Shown one piece after another: positions 43,909 through 53,799 of a DNA stretch of 64,000 nucleotides (the first letter of the stretch is position 1; each line of letters opens with the position of its first letter). The notes under the pieces are model-generated. The model did no database searches. It was not told where the DNA came from and saw nothing but the letters and a program-made list of their open reading frames with translations. The stretch comes from Flavobacterium sp. Root186 (GTDB taxonomy: Bacteria > Bacteroidota > Bacteroidia > Flavobacteriales > Flavobacteriaceae), in NCBI RefSeq assembly GCF_001428525.1, contig NZ_LMHW01000011.1:1-64000 (forward strand), read 5' to 3'. Made by a program: the position numbers and the translations under genes.

Positions 43909-44520
43909 ATGATAAAGCCAATTGATTTCATAGATAACTTTGATTTTTACTTTCCAGATTATACAACTACTGGACCTTGGAATATTGTCAACGAACTGGA
44001 TAAGATACTCTTAGGAAAAATAAAACAACTTTCAGCTGATTATAAGATAGAAGAAACAGTTGCCATACACAAAACAGCGGTAATAGAAGAAGGAGTAACC
44101 TTAAAAGGAACAGTTATCATTTCTGAAAATTGTTATGTTGGTGCGCACGCTTATTTACGCGGCCCAATATTATTAGGGAAATCTGTAAAGATTGGCCCAG
44201 GATCCGAAATAAAGCAATCGTTTATTTCTGATAATTCGGCTGTCGCACATTTTAATTATATAGGAAACAGTCTGATTGGTCAAAACATTAATTTTGAAGC
44301 TGGCTCTATTTGTGCCAATCATTACAACGAAAGAAAAAACAAAAACATTTCGGTTAAATACAAAGAGAATATTATTAATACCCATTCGGATAAATTCGGG
44401 TCATTGCTGGGAGATAATTCTAAAGTTGGTGCGAATGCGGTTTTATCGCCGGGGACAATTTTAGAGAAGAATACGATTGTGAAGCGATTACAGTTGATTG
44501 AACAATTGATTGAAGAATAA
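43909..44520 (+). CDS. Left-handed beta-helix (hexapeptide-repeat) acyltransferase-like protein
   Basis: This 203-residue cytosolic protein consists mainly of hexapeptide repeats ([LIV]-G-x4 type) from about residue 55 to 190. Examples are IHKTAVIEEGVTLKGTVII, AYLRGPILLGKSVKIGPGSEI and DNSKVGANAVLSPGTIL. The N-terminal 45 residues are helical. It resembles the C-terminal LbH domain of sugar-1-phosphate nucleotidyltransferases (GlmU-like) without the nucleotidyltransferase part. The substrate is unknown. It has no obvious link to the polysaccharide loci on either side and is bracketed by about 75-bp direct repeats. Confidence 0.8.
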   Translation: MIKPIDFIDNFDFYFPDYTTTGPWNIVNELDKILLGKIKQLSADYKIEETVAIHKTAVIEEGVTLKGTVIISENCYVGAHAYLRGPILLGKSVKIGPGSEIKQSFISDNSAVAHFNYIGNSLIGQNINFEAGSICANHYNERKNKNISVKYKENIINTHSDKFGSLLGDNSKVGANAVLSPGTILEKNTIVKRLQLIEQLIEE

Positions 44521-44533
44521 AACTTTGTGCATA

Positions 44534-44759
44534 AGACGCACTGCTGTGCGTCTCTAGAATATGCTTTGTGTTGATATTTTTTAATTGCCTCCAGCTTTAG
44601 CTGGAGGAATAAAGTGTGTTGTTTGCAAGGCTTTAGCCAAACGTCAAAGTTCGGCTAAAGCCTTTTTTTGTTTTTATAAGTTAACCTCCAGTTAAAGCAG
44701 GAGGCAAATGATTTACACCCATTTTATTCTGTAGAGACATACCGCAGTGCGTCTACGCA
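44534..44759. repeat. Cluster of REP-type hairpins, direct-repeat copy 2
   Basis: In order: AGACGCACTGCTGTGCGTCT (44534-44553), CCTCCAGCTTTAGCTGGAGG (44588-44607), a terminator (44627-44669), CCTCCAGTTAAAGCAGGAGG (44685-44704), and an imperfect AGACATACCGCAGTGCGTCT (44735-44754). The last two with their spacer repeat the unit at 43717. No gene is visible in these 300 bp. Confidence 0.85.
44627..44669 (+). terminator. Terminator downstream of the transferase gene
   Basis: AAGGCTTTAGCC pairs with GGCTAAAGCCTT across a 14-nt loop and is followed by TTTTT. It can serve the transferase transcript. The minus-strand regulator gene ends 156 bp further on. Confidence 0.8.
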
Positions 44760-44824
44760 ACGTAACAACGAATATCGACGATTGTAAATGAAAAACAAAA
44801 CTTCTCACATTTCACAAATCATAT

Positions 44825-47800
44825 TTACTTATTCATAGCAATATATTCCGAAGGCGTCATCGTAAAATGCTTCTGGAAATTACGTCCAAAACTCGTTTGC
44901 GATTTATAACCCACCATTTCCGCAATCTCATACATTTTGTAATTCTCGTTTAAAAGCAATTCTGCGGCACGTTTTAAGCGTACAAGATTAATCAACTCAT
45001 TCGGACTCAAATTCGAAATGTCTTTAATTTTTCGGTATAAAGTGGAACGGCTCATATTCATAATTTCCGCCAGAGATTCTACACTTAAATCAGAATCAGT
45101 AATATTTTTCAGGATTTCTTCGTCTAGTTTTTTCAGGAACTTTTCGTCGGTTTTGTTGTGTGCAATGCTTTTAATGTGCGAAAGCGGAGAACTCGCATAA
45201 TAATTCATAATCTGCTTTCTGTTTTCGATTAGATTATTCACCTGAACTTTTAAATAATCCACTGAGAAAGGTTTCGCGATATACGCATCGGCACCCACTT
45301 CAAGACCGTCAATCTGTGATTTCAGTGAGTTTTTGGCGGTAAGCAAAATCACCGGAATATGACTTGTTTCTAAATTTGTTTTAATCTCTTTACACAATGT
45401 AATCCCATCCATAATTGGCATCGAAACATCACTTATAACCAATTGAATATTCTCGTTATGAATTATTTTTAAAGCATTTTCGCCATTATCCGCTTTTAGA
45501 ATGGTGTAAAACGGAGCTAATTCAGCCGTAATAAAATTCAATAAATCTTCATTGTCTTCAACGACTAAAAGCTGTGGTTTTTCATGCTTATTTTCAATTT
45601 CAATTGTTTCAGATTCCGTTTCTGTTTCTTCTTTTTCAGACTCGTTATAAAACATAAATTCTTCTTCCTGACGAAGCGGAACTACAAGTTCAAAAATATT
45701 CACTTTTGAATCCGGAATCACCTGCAAGTTTCCGTTATGTAATTGTGTTAACGAATGCGCAAGTGAAAGCCCGATTCCAGTTCCCGAAGTCGTATCCATG
45801 TTATCAACTCTGAAAAATGGCTCAAAAATTTTATCTTTTAAATGAAACGGAATTAAATTCCCATCATTTTTTACAATTAAAGTCAGTTTCTTTTCATCTC
45901 TAAAAAGTGTGATCGAAGCTTTATCTGTAGAATATTTAATGGCATTGCTCATCAAATTGCTCAGGATTTTTTTGAAAGCTTCTTTATCTACAAAAGCAAA
46001 AATGTCTTTTTCTCCCAACTCCAGTTCAAATTCAATTCCTCGTTCTTCAATTAATTGGCTGAATCTCAAATGTAAATTCCGAACCATTGACGAAATATTC
46101 GCTTCCACGAAAGTGAGTTTTAAACCGCCAATTTCTGATTTTCTAAAATCCAGTAATTCATTTACCAGTTTTAATAAACGCGAGGTGTTTTTCTTCATTA
46201 TCGAAAGATTCTGCGGTACTTCGGGCAATATGTGATCCATAACCAACAGTTTCTCCAAAGGCCCTTTTATCAGTGTCAAAGGCGTTCTGATTTCGTGCGC
46301 TACATTGGTAAAAAAGTCAATTTTTGCCTGATAAATTTCTTTCTCTTTTTCATCGTTTAAATGCTTTATTTTTCGGTTATGTTTAATCTGAGTAAGATTT
46401 TGCGAATAACGAATGATGTAATAAAACGAACCGCATATCAACAGAAAATAGAAAAAGTATGCATAAGAACTTGCCCAAAACGGCGGCAGAATCCTGATTT
46501 TTAATTCCACTTCTTTACTCCAAACGCCAAAACTATTCAACGACTTTACTTTAAAAACATAATCGCCCGGCGCCAGTTCCGTAAAGAATACTTTGTTGTT
46601 TCGTTCCAGATAAACCCAGTCATTGTTTACGTTTTCAAGTTTATACCAATATTCGGTAAGTTCCGGTGCCGTATAATTTAATGAAGCAAATTCAAGATTA
46701 AACGACGACTGGCTGTTGTTGAGTTCCAGTTCATCAATATGTGAAATAGATTGTTTTAAAGGCGAATCATTTTCATTGGCATCAATATCCTTATTATTAA
46801 TCTGAAGATTGGTAATAAAAATCGAAGGCGTGTATTTGTTTTTGGTAAAATTTTTCGGGTTGAAACTGATCATCCCATTTAAATTTCCGAAATACATATC
46901 GCCATTCGAATCCTCAAAAGCCGATGCGTAATTAAACTGATCGCTCAGTAAACCATTTGCTGTTGTATAAATTTTAATGCTTTTGTGATCCGGGCCAAAC
47001 TTAACCAAACCTTTAGAAGTCGTAAGCCATAAATTTTTAGTTTCGTCTTCTAAAATCGAATAAACGACATTACTCGGGAATCCGTTTTTGGTTGTGAATT
47101 TTTTAAAAGTTCTTGTTTTTTTATCGAATAAATCCAGTCCGTTTTCGGTAGCAAACCATAAATTTTTAAAACTGTCTTCAAAAATATAATTAATTGAATT
47201 ATTACTGATTCCGTTTGGATTTTTGTAATCATAAATAAAAACCTCTTTCTTTTTGGTTTTCGGATTATAATAAAACAAACCATCGCGATAACTTCCCGCC
47301 CATAAATTTCCGTCGCTGTCTTCTTTGTAAGTCGTGTAATGTGTAGTTTCGGGAAAAGTTTTTAAAGTTTCAAAATTGTCATTTTTTTCATTGTATAAAT
47401 AAAGTCCCATTGTGGTAATAACTATCAGCTCCTCTTTTTTAGTTTCATAAAAAGAAAAAATGAAATTACTGCGCAATCCCGACGCAGGATTATTAGCACT
47501 GTAGTGTCGTATAACGTTACCCGAATTTCGGTCTAAAACATCCAAACCATGCTCAAAAGTTCCCACCCAGATTTTATCTTTTCTGGGCATTAAAGCATGG
47601 ATGTTATAATAAGAAACACTGTTTTTACTTCCGTTTGGTAAATAAGATGTAAACTGCTGTGTTTTAGGATTAAATCGGTTTAAACCGGCATCTTCGGTTC
47701 CTATCCACAAATCGCCTTTGTCATCTTTATGAATTTCCCTAACGGCGCTTCCGCTGATGGAATTCTGTCCTTTCTGCGGAAAATATTTTTTGAATTGAGT

Positions 47801-48775
47801 GTATTGCTTTTGATGGTAATTGATTCCTCCAAAATACGTTCCCACCCAAATTCCGTTTTCCTTATCGATAGTTATAGAATATGCCGCATTGTCTGAAATC
47901 GCATACGGATCATTATAATTTTTTCGGAGATTAATGCTGGATTTCGTTTTTAGATTGTAAACATAAACTCCGGATTCGCTGGCAATCCAAAGTTCGTCAT
48001 TGCCTCTCTTTTTAAATTGGCGGACATAGACAGGTTTTTTTGTCGAAAATTCTAAACTCGAAGTTGTTTTATTGTGAATGTTATAAAGCAAAACACCGTC
48101 GTCTTGCGTACCAATCACGATATTGTTTTTATCTAAAGCATAAATAATGGTAATTCTAAAATTTGCAGAACTTGCCGGAGGCACAATCGGAATGTTTTCA
48201 AACGAAAGATTTTCTTCAGAATAACGATACACTTTATTTAAAGAAGAAGCCCAGATTTGACCATTTGCATCTCTTGAAATCGAAGTGGCTATAAAATACT
48301 TATTCGGATTAAAAGTTTTAGTTTCCTTTTTTGTTGTCGAATATTTATAGAGAATATTTCCGGAGATAAACCAGATATTTCCGTTTTTATCATGATTAAT
48401 ATCGTTGATACGATCGTTAATCGCTTCGTTTAAAACCGTAAACTGATCTGTTTTTTTATCGTATTGATACAGACCTTTATCTGTTCCTACCCAAATTACA
48501 CCTTTATATTCATGTAATGACTGAATGTAATTGCTTCCTAAACTGTGAATTGGGTCAGCATTACTTCTGTAAGTTTTAAAACGATAACCGTCAAATCGGT
48601 TTAAACCATCTTTTGTTCCAAACCACATAAAGCCATCTTCATCCTGTAATGAAGTCAAAACCGTGTTGTTAGAAAGTCCTTCTTCAACCTGAAAATGTTT
48701 GAAATAATATTCCTGTGCCTGAATAAAATTTATCGAAAAAAGCGAAAAAAATAATAAAAGAAAGAATTTACGCAT
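44825..48775 (-). CDS. Hybrid two-component system regulator (HTCS)
   Basis: This 1316-residue single-polypeptide regulator has a signal peptide (FFLLLFFSLFSINFIQAQ). Two seven-bladed propeller domains form the periplasmic sensor (residues about 25-680, repeats of the type DGFMWFGTKDGLNRFDG). A Y_Y_Y domain follows at about 700-765, then one membrane helix near 775-795. Histidine kinase motifs are FTNVAHEIRTPLTLIKG with phospho-His near 827, NLMSNAIKYS and GTGIGLSLAHS. The receiver has phospho-Asp near 1116 in LVISDVSMPIMDG. A C-terminal AraC double helix-turn-helix completes it (LSVESLAEIMNMSRSTLYRKIK, YEIAEMVGYKSQTSFGRNFQKHF). Such HTCS proteins bind an oligosaccharide in the periplasm and switch on the adjacent SusCD operon, which is divergent here. 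Confidence 0.96.
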   Translation of the reverse strand: MRKFFLLLFFSLFSINFIQAQEYYFKHFQVEEGLSNNTVLTSLQDEDGFMWFGTKDGLNRFDGYRFKTYRSNADPIHSLGSNYIQSLHEYKGVIWVGTDKGLYQYDKKTDQFTVLNEAINDRINDINHDKNGNIWFISGNILYKYSTTKKETKTFNPNKYFIATSISRDANGQIWASSLNKVYRYSEENLSFENIPIVPPASSANFRITIIYALDKNNIVIGTQDDGVLLYNIHNKTTSSLEFSTKKPVYVRQFKKRGNDELWIASESGVYVYNLKTKSSINLRKNYNDPYAISDNAAYSITIDKENGIWVGTYFGGINYHQKQYTQFKKYFPQKGQNSISGSAVREIHKDDKGDLWIGTEDAGLNRFNPKTQQFTSYLPNGSKNSVSYYNIHALMPRKDKIWVGTFEHGLDVLDRNSGNVIRHYSANNPASGLRSNFIFSFYETKKEELIVITTMGLYLYNEKNDNFETLKTFPETTHYTTYKEDSDGNLWAGSYRDGLFYYNPKTKKKEVFIYDYKNPNGISNNSINYIFEDSFKNLWFATENGLDLFDKKTRTFKKFTTKNGFPSNVVYSILEDETKNLWLTTSKGLVKFGPDHKSIKIYTTANGLLSDQFNYASAFEDSNGDMYFGNLNGMISFNPKNFTKNKYTPSIFITNLQINNKDIDANENDSPLKQSISHIDELELNNSQSSFNLEFASLNYTAPELTEYWYKLENVNNDWVYLERNNKVFFTELAPGDYVFKVKSLNSFGVWSKEVELKIRILPPFWASSYAYFFYFLLICGSFYYIIRYSQNLTQIKHNRKIKHLNDEKEKEIYQAKIDFFTNVAHEIRTPLTLIKGPLEKLLVMDHILPEVPQNLSIMKKNTSRLLKLVNELLDFRKSEIGGLKLTFVEANISSMVRNLHLRFSQLIEERGIEFELELGEKDIFAFVDKEAFKKILSNLMSNAIKYSTDKASITLFRDEKKLTLIVKNDGNLIPFHLKDKIFEPFFRVDNMDTTSGTGIGLSLAHSLTQLHNGNLQVIPDSKVNIFELVVPLRQEEEFMFYNESEKEETETESETIEIENKHEKPQLLVVEDNEDLLNFITAELAPFYTILKADNGENALKIIHNENIQLVISDVSMPIMDGITLCKEIKTNLETSHIPVILLTAKNSLKSQIDGLEVGADAYIAKPFSVDYLKVQVNNLIENRKQIMNYYASSPLSHIKSIAHNKTDEKFLKKLDEEILKNITDSDLSVESLAEIMNMSRSTLYRKIKDISNLSPNELINLVRLKRAAELLLNENYKMYEIAEMVGYKSQTSFGRNFQKHFTMTPSEYIAMNK

Positions 48776-48980
48776 AGTTGTGTTTTTTAGGATAAAACAA
48801 GGGCTTATTCAAATCGTGTCAATATTCAACAAAATGTTGCAAGCCGCTATATTTCTGATCTTTTTTATACAATTTGAATCATTTGAGATAGAAATTGACA
48901 CAAATGAATCATTTTATTTTGAATTAAAATCATCTACTTTGAATTTTCAAACAAATCATATTGATAATTTTTAGGCTAAA

Positions 48981-49029
48981 AAAATACAGCATCAATAAAA
49001 TAAAGTTTGAAAAAATACACCATTAATAA
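48981..49029 (+). promoter_or_regulatory. Direct repeat upstream of the second susC, candidate HTCS binding site
   Basis: AAAATACAGCATCAATAA (48981-48998) and AAAATACACCATTAATAA (49012-49029) match at 16 of 18 positions and start 31 bp apart, close to three helical turns. The second copy ends 2 bp before the -33 TTG of the probable susC promoter. AraC-type activators bind such tandem sites next to the -35/-33 element. Confidence 0.6.
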
Positions 49030-49031
49030 TT

Positions 49032-49062
49032 TTGAATTAAAATGAACACATTATTATTATTG
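49032..49062 (+). promoter_or_regulatory. Probable promoter of the second susCD operon
   Basis: TTG at 49032-49034 is followed, after 20 bp, by TATTATTG (49055-49062), one mismatch from TAnnTTTG. The leader would be about 97 nt. Confidence 0.5.
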
Positions 49063-49165
49063 AGCAATATTAATTATTTTTTTGCTCGCATCAGAGATGA
49101 TTAGAATTTTTAAAAAACAATTGTAAAACCAACCAAAAAATGAAAACTATCTAAATGACAAATCA

Positions 49166-52100
49166 ATGAAAACAAAGATCACTCAAATTTTAAAGCAGAG
49201 ATATTACCTCTTGTTTTTCTTTAGTTTATTATTACAACAAACGTATGCACAACAGCAAATAACCATAACGGGAAAAGTAGTTTCTGCAACAGGAGAATCA
49301 ATTCCGTTTGCTAACGTTGTCATAAAAAACACAAAAAATGGTGCAGTTACCGATTTTGACGGAACATACAAAATAGCGGCAGCGGGAAACCAGACACTGG
49401 TTTTTAGTTCACAAGGCTATAAAACAACAGAAATTGAAATCAATAACAAAACTTCTATCAATGTTACTTTACAAGAAGATGCAATGAAATTGGATGAAAT
49501 TGTAGTTGTAGGTTACGGTTCACAGCAGAAAAAAGACCTTACAGGAGCTGTTTCGCTGGTAAAAGCTACAGAAATTCAAAAAAGACAGGTGACTACTGTT
49601 GCTGATGGATTACAAGGTTTAGTCACAGGAGTTAAAGTTCGCGGCGGCGGACGCCCGGGACAGGAAGCCAGTGTAGAGATCCGTGGTCTTAAAAATCTTC
49701 AAAACACAAATCCATTATATGTAATTGATGGGTTAGTTACTTCGGCAAACAGAGATTTTAACCCAAATGATATTGAAAGCATTCAGGTTTTAAAAGATGC
49801 ATCTGCTGCAGCAATCTATGGTTCAAGAGCAGCAAATGGTGTAATTATTATTACCACAAAAAAAGGTAAAAAAGGGCCGCTTCAAATTGATGTTTCTGCA
49901 AAAAGCAGTTTTACAACTATGCCGCGCTATGATTTGGCGGGAACTGAAGAGTTTGCCAGATTAAATAATATGGCTTACGATAATGCCGGAATGACAAGAC
50001 AAAACCTGAATATGGCAGTTAATACAGACTGGCAGGATGCAGTTTTTAGAACAGGAATGATGCAGGATTATAATGCCAGCGTTTCTGGTGGGAATGAAAA
50101 CTCTACATTCTTTATGTCGGGGAATTATTTTGGAAATGAAGGAACGGTAATCGGAACTGATTTTGACAGAATTTCATTCCGTGTAAATTCAAGCGGAACA
50201 AAAGGGATTTTCAGTATTGGAGAAAACTTAGCGATCAGTAATTCTAAAACAGATGAAATGTCTGGAAATCCAATTATTGATGTGTACAGAATGACACCAA
50301 CAATTCCGCTTTACGACGCATCTAATCCTGGAGGATATGGTTACGGTAAACAAGGTGTTGCAGATACTTTTGGAACAAACCCTCTTGCAATTGCTGATTT
50401 TGCCAATACGATCAACGAAAATTTCAGAATTAGAGGAAATATCTGGTCTGAACTAAAATTTGCTCCATGGTTGAAATATCGTTTCAATTTTGGATATGAA
50501 ACTAGTTTTGACTCTTATAAATTCATGAGAAAAGTAGGGAACTGGACGTTAAATCAACCGATAGACCCATCTCAGACAGATCAAAATAAAGGAAGATCAC
50601 AAACAACATTGTTCGAAAACACTTTGACTTTCAAAAAAGAATTTGGAAAACATGATATAACAGTTTTAGTTGGTCAGACTTTTCAAAAAGACAAATACGA
50701 TCAAATTTATGGAACAAAAAGAAACCTGCCAATAAACTCCGGAAATGGACAATATTATGAGGTTTTAAACCAAGGAGATTCGCCAGTGGTTGGTGGTTTT
50801 ATTAATGAAGCAGCTCTTGCATCTTATCTTGGAAGAATTGAATACAATTATGATAACCGTTATTTATTAAATGCTGTTTTAAGACGCGACGGATCATCAA
50901 GGTTTAGTGATGCAAACAAATGGGGAAATTTCCCTTCTGTTTCAGCAGGATGGAGAATAAGCAACGAATCATTTTTTAAATCAGAGTTCATTAAAGATTT
51001 AAAATTAAGAGCGAGTTATGGAGAATTAGGTTCTGGAAATATTAAAGAGTACGAATACAAAAGTTTCGTTAATAATTTTGGACAGATTGTGTTAGGAAAC
51101 GATCAGAATTTATATCCTTCTGCAACTCAGGTAAAATTGTCAAATTCACAACTACGCTGGGAAAAATTAAAACAAACCAACATAGGATTAGATCTTGGTG
51201 TTTTAAATAATGATTTACGCCTTACAGCAGATTATTTTATTGCCCGTACAGAAGATGTATTATTTGGATTTCCAATTTTATTAACGACAGGAAATGATGG
51301 AGGAAATCCAATTTCTAATGCTGCAACTGTCGAAAATAAAGGTTTTGAATTAGAATTAGCTTACAGCAAAAAAATCAATGAATTCTCGTTTAATGCTTCT
51401 GTCAACTTTACAAAAGTTAACAACAAACTAGTTTCACTAGGTAACGGTCAAAATGAAAATATTTCCGGAAATACGATCACAAGAGCTGGTATGCCAGTAG
51501 GAATGTGGTATGTTTTACAAACTGATGGATTGTTTCAAAATCAGCAGGAAATTGATAACTATAAAAATGCTAATGGACAAGTAATTATGCCAAATGCTGT
51601 TCCTGGAGATATTCGTTTTAAAGATACTAATGGCGACGGACAAATTACAAGTACAGATAAGTCTATTGTTGGAAGCCCATGGCCAGAATTCGAAATGGGG
51701 TTAAATGCAGGAGCAGAATATAAAGGTTTTGATTTTTCTATGAACTGGATCGCTTCTCACGGGGCAACTGTTTATAACGGATTTAGAAGTGTTGTAGACA
51801 GATTCGATGACAATAGTAATTACAGAGCCGGGATCCAGCCTTGGACACCTGAAAACCCAAATACTGATTTTCCTAGAATAACAAAAGGTTCAACTTTAAA
51901 TTCAAGAGGAGACAGCGACCGTTTCTTAGAAAATGGAGATTTTATCCGTCTAAAATACATCGGATTTGGTTATAACCTGCCTCAAAGTGTCTTGAAAAAT
52001 TCAGGTATTTCGAGAGCAAGATTAACATTATCGGCACAAAATATTATTACAATTACTAAATATAAAGGTTTAGATCCTGAATTTACAAACAGTAATATTT

Positions 52101-52174
52101 TTGAAAGAGGCGTTGATAATGGTGCTTTCCCAAATCTTCAAACTTATTCTTTTGGTGTTGATTTTAGCTTTTAA
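49166..52174 (+). CDS. SusC-like TonB-dependent outer-membrane transporter (second locus)
   Basis: This 1002-residue protein has a signal peptide (YYLLFFFSLLLQQTYAQ). A carboxypeptidase-like domain (ITGKVVSATGESIPFANVVIKNT) follows, then the TonB box region (MKLDEIVVVGYGSQQKKDLTGAVSLV). The plug has GLQGLVTGVKVRGGG, SVEIRGLKNL and QVLKDASAAAIYGSRAANGVIIITTKKGKKG. The barrel ends YSFGVDFSF. It is the transporter of the second glycan locus, paired with the SusD gene 17 bp downstream and divergent from its HTCS regulator. The glycan is probably arabinose-containing, judging by the downstream enzymes. Confidence 0.96.
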   Translation: MKTKITQILKQRYYLLFFFSLLLQQTYAQQQITITGKVVSATGESIPFANVVIKNTKNGAVTDFDGTYKIAAAGNQTLVFSSQGYKTTEIEINNKTSINVTLQEDAMKLDEIVVVGYGSQQKKDLTGAVSLVKATEIQKRQVTTVADGLQGLVTGVKVRGGGRPGQEASVEIRGLKNLQNTNPLYVIDGLVTSANRDFNPNDIESIQVLKDASAAAIYGSRAANGVIIITTKKGKKGPLQIDVSAKSSFTTMPRYDLAGTEEFARLNNMAYDNAGMTRQNLNMAVNTDWQDAVFRTGMMQDYNASVSGGNENSTFFMSGNYFGNEGTVIGTDFDRISFRVNSSGTKGIFSIGENLAISNSKTDEMSGNPIIDVYRMTPTIPLYDASNPGGYGYGKQGVADTFGTNPLAIADFANTINENFRIRGNIWSELKFAPWLKYRFNFGYETSFDSYKFMRKVGNWTLNQPIDPSQTDQNKGRSQTTLFENTLTFKKEFGKHDITVLVGQTFQKDKYDQIYGTKRNLPINSGNGQYYEVLNQGDSPVVGGFINEAALASYLGRIEYNYDNRYLLNAVLRRDGSSRFSDANKWGNFPSVSAGWRISNESFFKSEFIKDLKLRASYGELGSGNIKEYEYKSFVNNFGQIVLGNDQNLYPSATQVKLSNSQLRWEKLKQTNIGLDLGVLNNDLRLTADYFIARTEDVLFGFPILLTTGNDGGNPISNAATVENKGFELELAYSKKINEFSFNASVNFTKVNNKLVSLGNGQNENISGNTITRAGMPVGMWYVLQTDGLFQNQQEIDNYKNANGQVIMPNAVPGDIRFKDTNGDGQITSTDKSIVGSPWPEFEMGLNAGAEYKGFDFSMNWIASHGATVYNGFRSVVDRFDDNSNYRAGIQPWTPENPNTDFPRITKGSTLNSRGDSDRFLENGDFIRLKYIGFGYNLPQSVLKNSGISRARLTLSAQNIITITKYKGLDPEFTNSNIFERGVDNGAFPNLQTYSFGVDFSF

Positions 52175-52191
52175 TTTAAAAAAATAGCATA

Positions 52192-53715
52192 ATGAAAAAA
52201 ATAATAATAATAACCGCAGCTTTTCTGGGTCTTGTTTTTACAGCTTGTGAAAGTGAATTAGACCTGAACAGCCCAAATGATATTACAGTAGACCAATATT
52301 GGAAAACTGAAAGTGATGCTCAGGCTGGTGTAAACTCAATTTACGCTATGTTTTACAAAGATGGTCTTTGGGCAAGATGGATGTATTTTCGTTTAGATTT
52401 GACTTCTGATGAAGGGTATAGTGTTAGTCCATGGACAGAATTAGCAGATTGGACTCGATTTAATTATATCAATTATAATTTTTGGGAAGGAAATGCGGTG
52501 ACATGGAGAGATACCTACAAAGCCATTTTTAGATGTAATCAGGTTTTAGCGAATGTTCCGAATATCGCATTTCAAAATGAAGATGATAAAAAGAAAATCA
52601 TTGCTCAGGCTAAATTTTTAAGAGCAATGCATTATTACTATGCAGCAGTAATCTGGGAAGATATTCCGTTAGTTTTAGATCCATCTACACCAGCAGATTT
52701 GCCACAACAAAAAAAGGTTGATGAAATCTGGGCTCAGGTTGAAAAAGATCTGAACGAAGCTTTTGTGGATTTACCAGCACAATGGCCATCTGATCAAACA
52801 GGAAGACCCGATAAAGGAGCAGCCAAAGCATTTTTAGCAAAATTATACATGCAGCAGCACAAATGGCCAGAAGCCAAAACGGCTTTAGAATATTTGATTA
52901 CAGGCCCAGGTGCAAGATATGGTCTGGTTACTAATTACAGAGATAATTTTACAGATGTAAACGAAAACAACAGCGAGTCTGTTTTTGAAATTCAGTTTGG
53001 AGATCAAAGAAAAGGAGGAACTGGTGAAGATCCAAATGCTGCAGTTTCCAGCAACCGTGGTCAGTTTTTTGCACCAAGAGGAATTGGATGGTCTGACGGA
53101 CAAGCACGTTTATGGCTTGTAAATGCTTTCAAGGCCGAACAAAATAAAGATGGTGATCTTGATATTCGTTTAAGATGGACTTTATACTATCCGGAATTAT
53201 TAGCTGATTTTGGAGATAAAACCTACGGAAGAAACTGGGAATGGAACAATAATGAAGCTTGGTTTAGAAAAGGAAGTCGTGATTATTACAGAAATAATGA
53301 AGATTATTACAGCCAGGTAAATTACAGATTAGTTCGTTATGCTGATATTTTGCTCCGCTACGCCGAAGTTTTGAACGAAACAGGAAATACAGCACTAGCT
53401 TATCAATATGTTGATTTAGTAAGAGCCCGTGTAAATATGAACACTTTAGCAGTTGCTCATCCTGAAATAGGAAATGATCATGATAAATTTTTAGAGCGTT
53501 TAAAAACAGAAAGAGTTTTAGAATTAGCCGGCGAAAGCGTGCGTTGGGAAGACTTAAAACGCTGGGGAGATTTAGATTCTCAAGCTTCTGTTGATAAAAT
53601 TGCGCTTCGTGATCCAGATTTTAAAAACTTCAAAGTGGGTAAAAATCATAGAATGCCAATTCCACAAAGTGATGTAGATAATAATCCAAATCTGGAACAA
53701 AATTCAGGATATTAA
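52192..53715 (+). CDS. SusD-like surface glycan-binding lipoprotein (second locus)
   Basis: This 507-residue RagB/SusD protein has a lipobox at Cys19 (LVFTAC). The early motif is LDLNSPNDITVDQYWKTESDAQAG. The TPR segment is KFLRAMHYYYAAVIWEDIPLV, followed by GAAKAFLAKLYMQQHKWPEAKTAL. The late helices are YADILLRYAEVLNETGN and ERVLELAGESVRWEDLKRWG, and the NPNLEQNSGY end is typical. It works with the SusC encoded directly upstream. A 32-bp hairpin follows its stop. Confidence 0.96.
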   Translation: MKKIIIITAAFLGLVFTACESELDLNSPNDITVDQYWKTESDAQAGVNSIYAMFYKDGLWARWMYFRLDLTSDEGYSVSPWTELADWTRFNYINYNFWEGNAVTWRDTYKAIFRCNQVLANVPNIAFQNEDDKKKIIAQAKFLRAMHYYYAAVIWEDIPLVLDPSTPADLPQQKKVDEIWAQVEKDLNEAFVDLPAQWPSDQTGRPDKGAAKAFLAKLYMQQHKWPEAKTALEYLITGPGARYGLVTNYRDNFTDVNENNSESVFEIQFGDQRKGGTGEDPNAAVSSNRGQFFAPRGIGWSDGQARLWLVNAFKAEQNKDGDLDIRLRWTLYYPELLADFGDKTYGRNWEWNNNEAWFRKGSRDYYRNNEDYYSQVNYRLVRYADILLRYAEVLNETGNTALAYQYVDLVRARVNMNTLAVAHPEIGNDHDKFLERLKTERVLELAGESVRWEDLKRWGDLDSQASVDKIALRDPDFKNFKVGKNHRMPIPQSDVDNNPNLEQNSGY

Positions 53716-53729
53716 AAACTAATTTTTTT

Positions 53730-53761
53730 AAGGGAATCAGATGTATTTGCCTGATTCCCTT
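53730..53761. terminator. Hairpin after the second susD
   Basis: AAGGGAATCAG pairs with CTGATTCCCTT around a 10-nt loop, 14 bp after the susD stop. The T-run lies on the 5' side, so as a terminator it would work better on the minus strand. On the plus strand it is more likely a stabilising or attenuating stem within the operon. Confidence 0.6.
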
Positions 53762-53799
53762 ATCATAAAGAACGATTGTTCATAATAACAAAATTTATA

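Larger units (their letters stand above)
48776..49165. other. Divergent regulatory region, HTCS / second susC
   Basis: 390 bp of very AT-rich sequence with no credible gene. A 64-codon open frame at 48780-48974 has no family features. The region holds an 18-bp direct repeat and the probable susC promoter, listed separately. Confidence 0.6.

Noticed and set aside
43713..44759. CRISPR array
   Set aside because: The repeats are self-complementary hairpins with irregular spacing, there are no uniform spacers and no cas genes are present.
48780..48974. 64-codon open frame in the HTCS-susC gap
   Set aside because: It has no family features, lies in the shared regulatory region and starts within 5 bp of the HTCS gene on the other strand.
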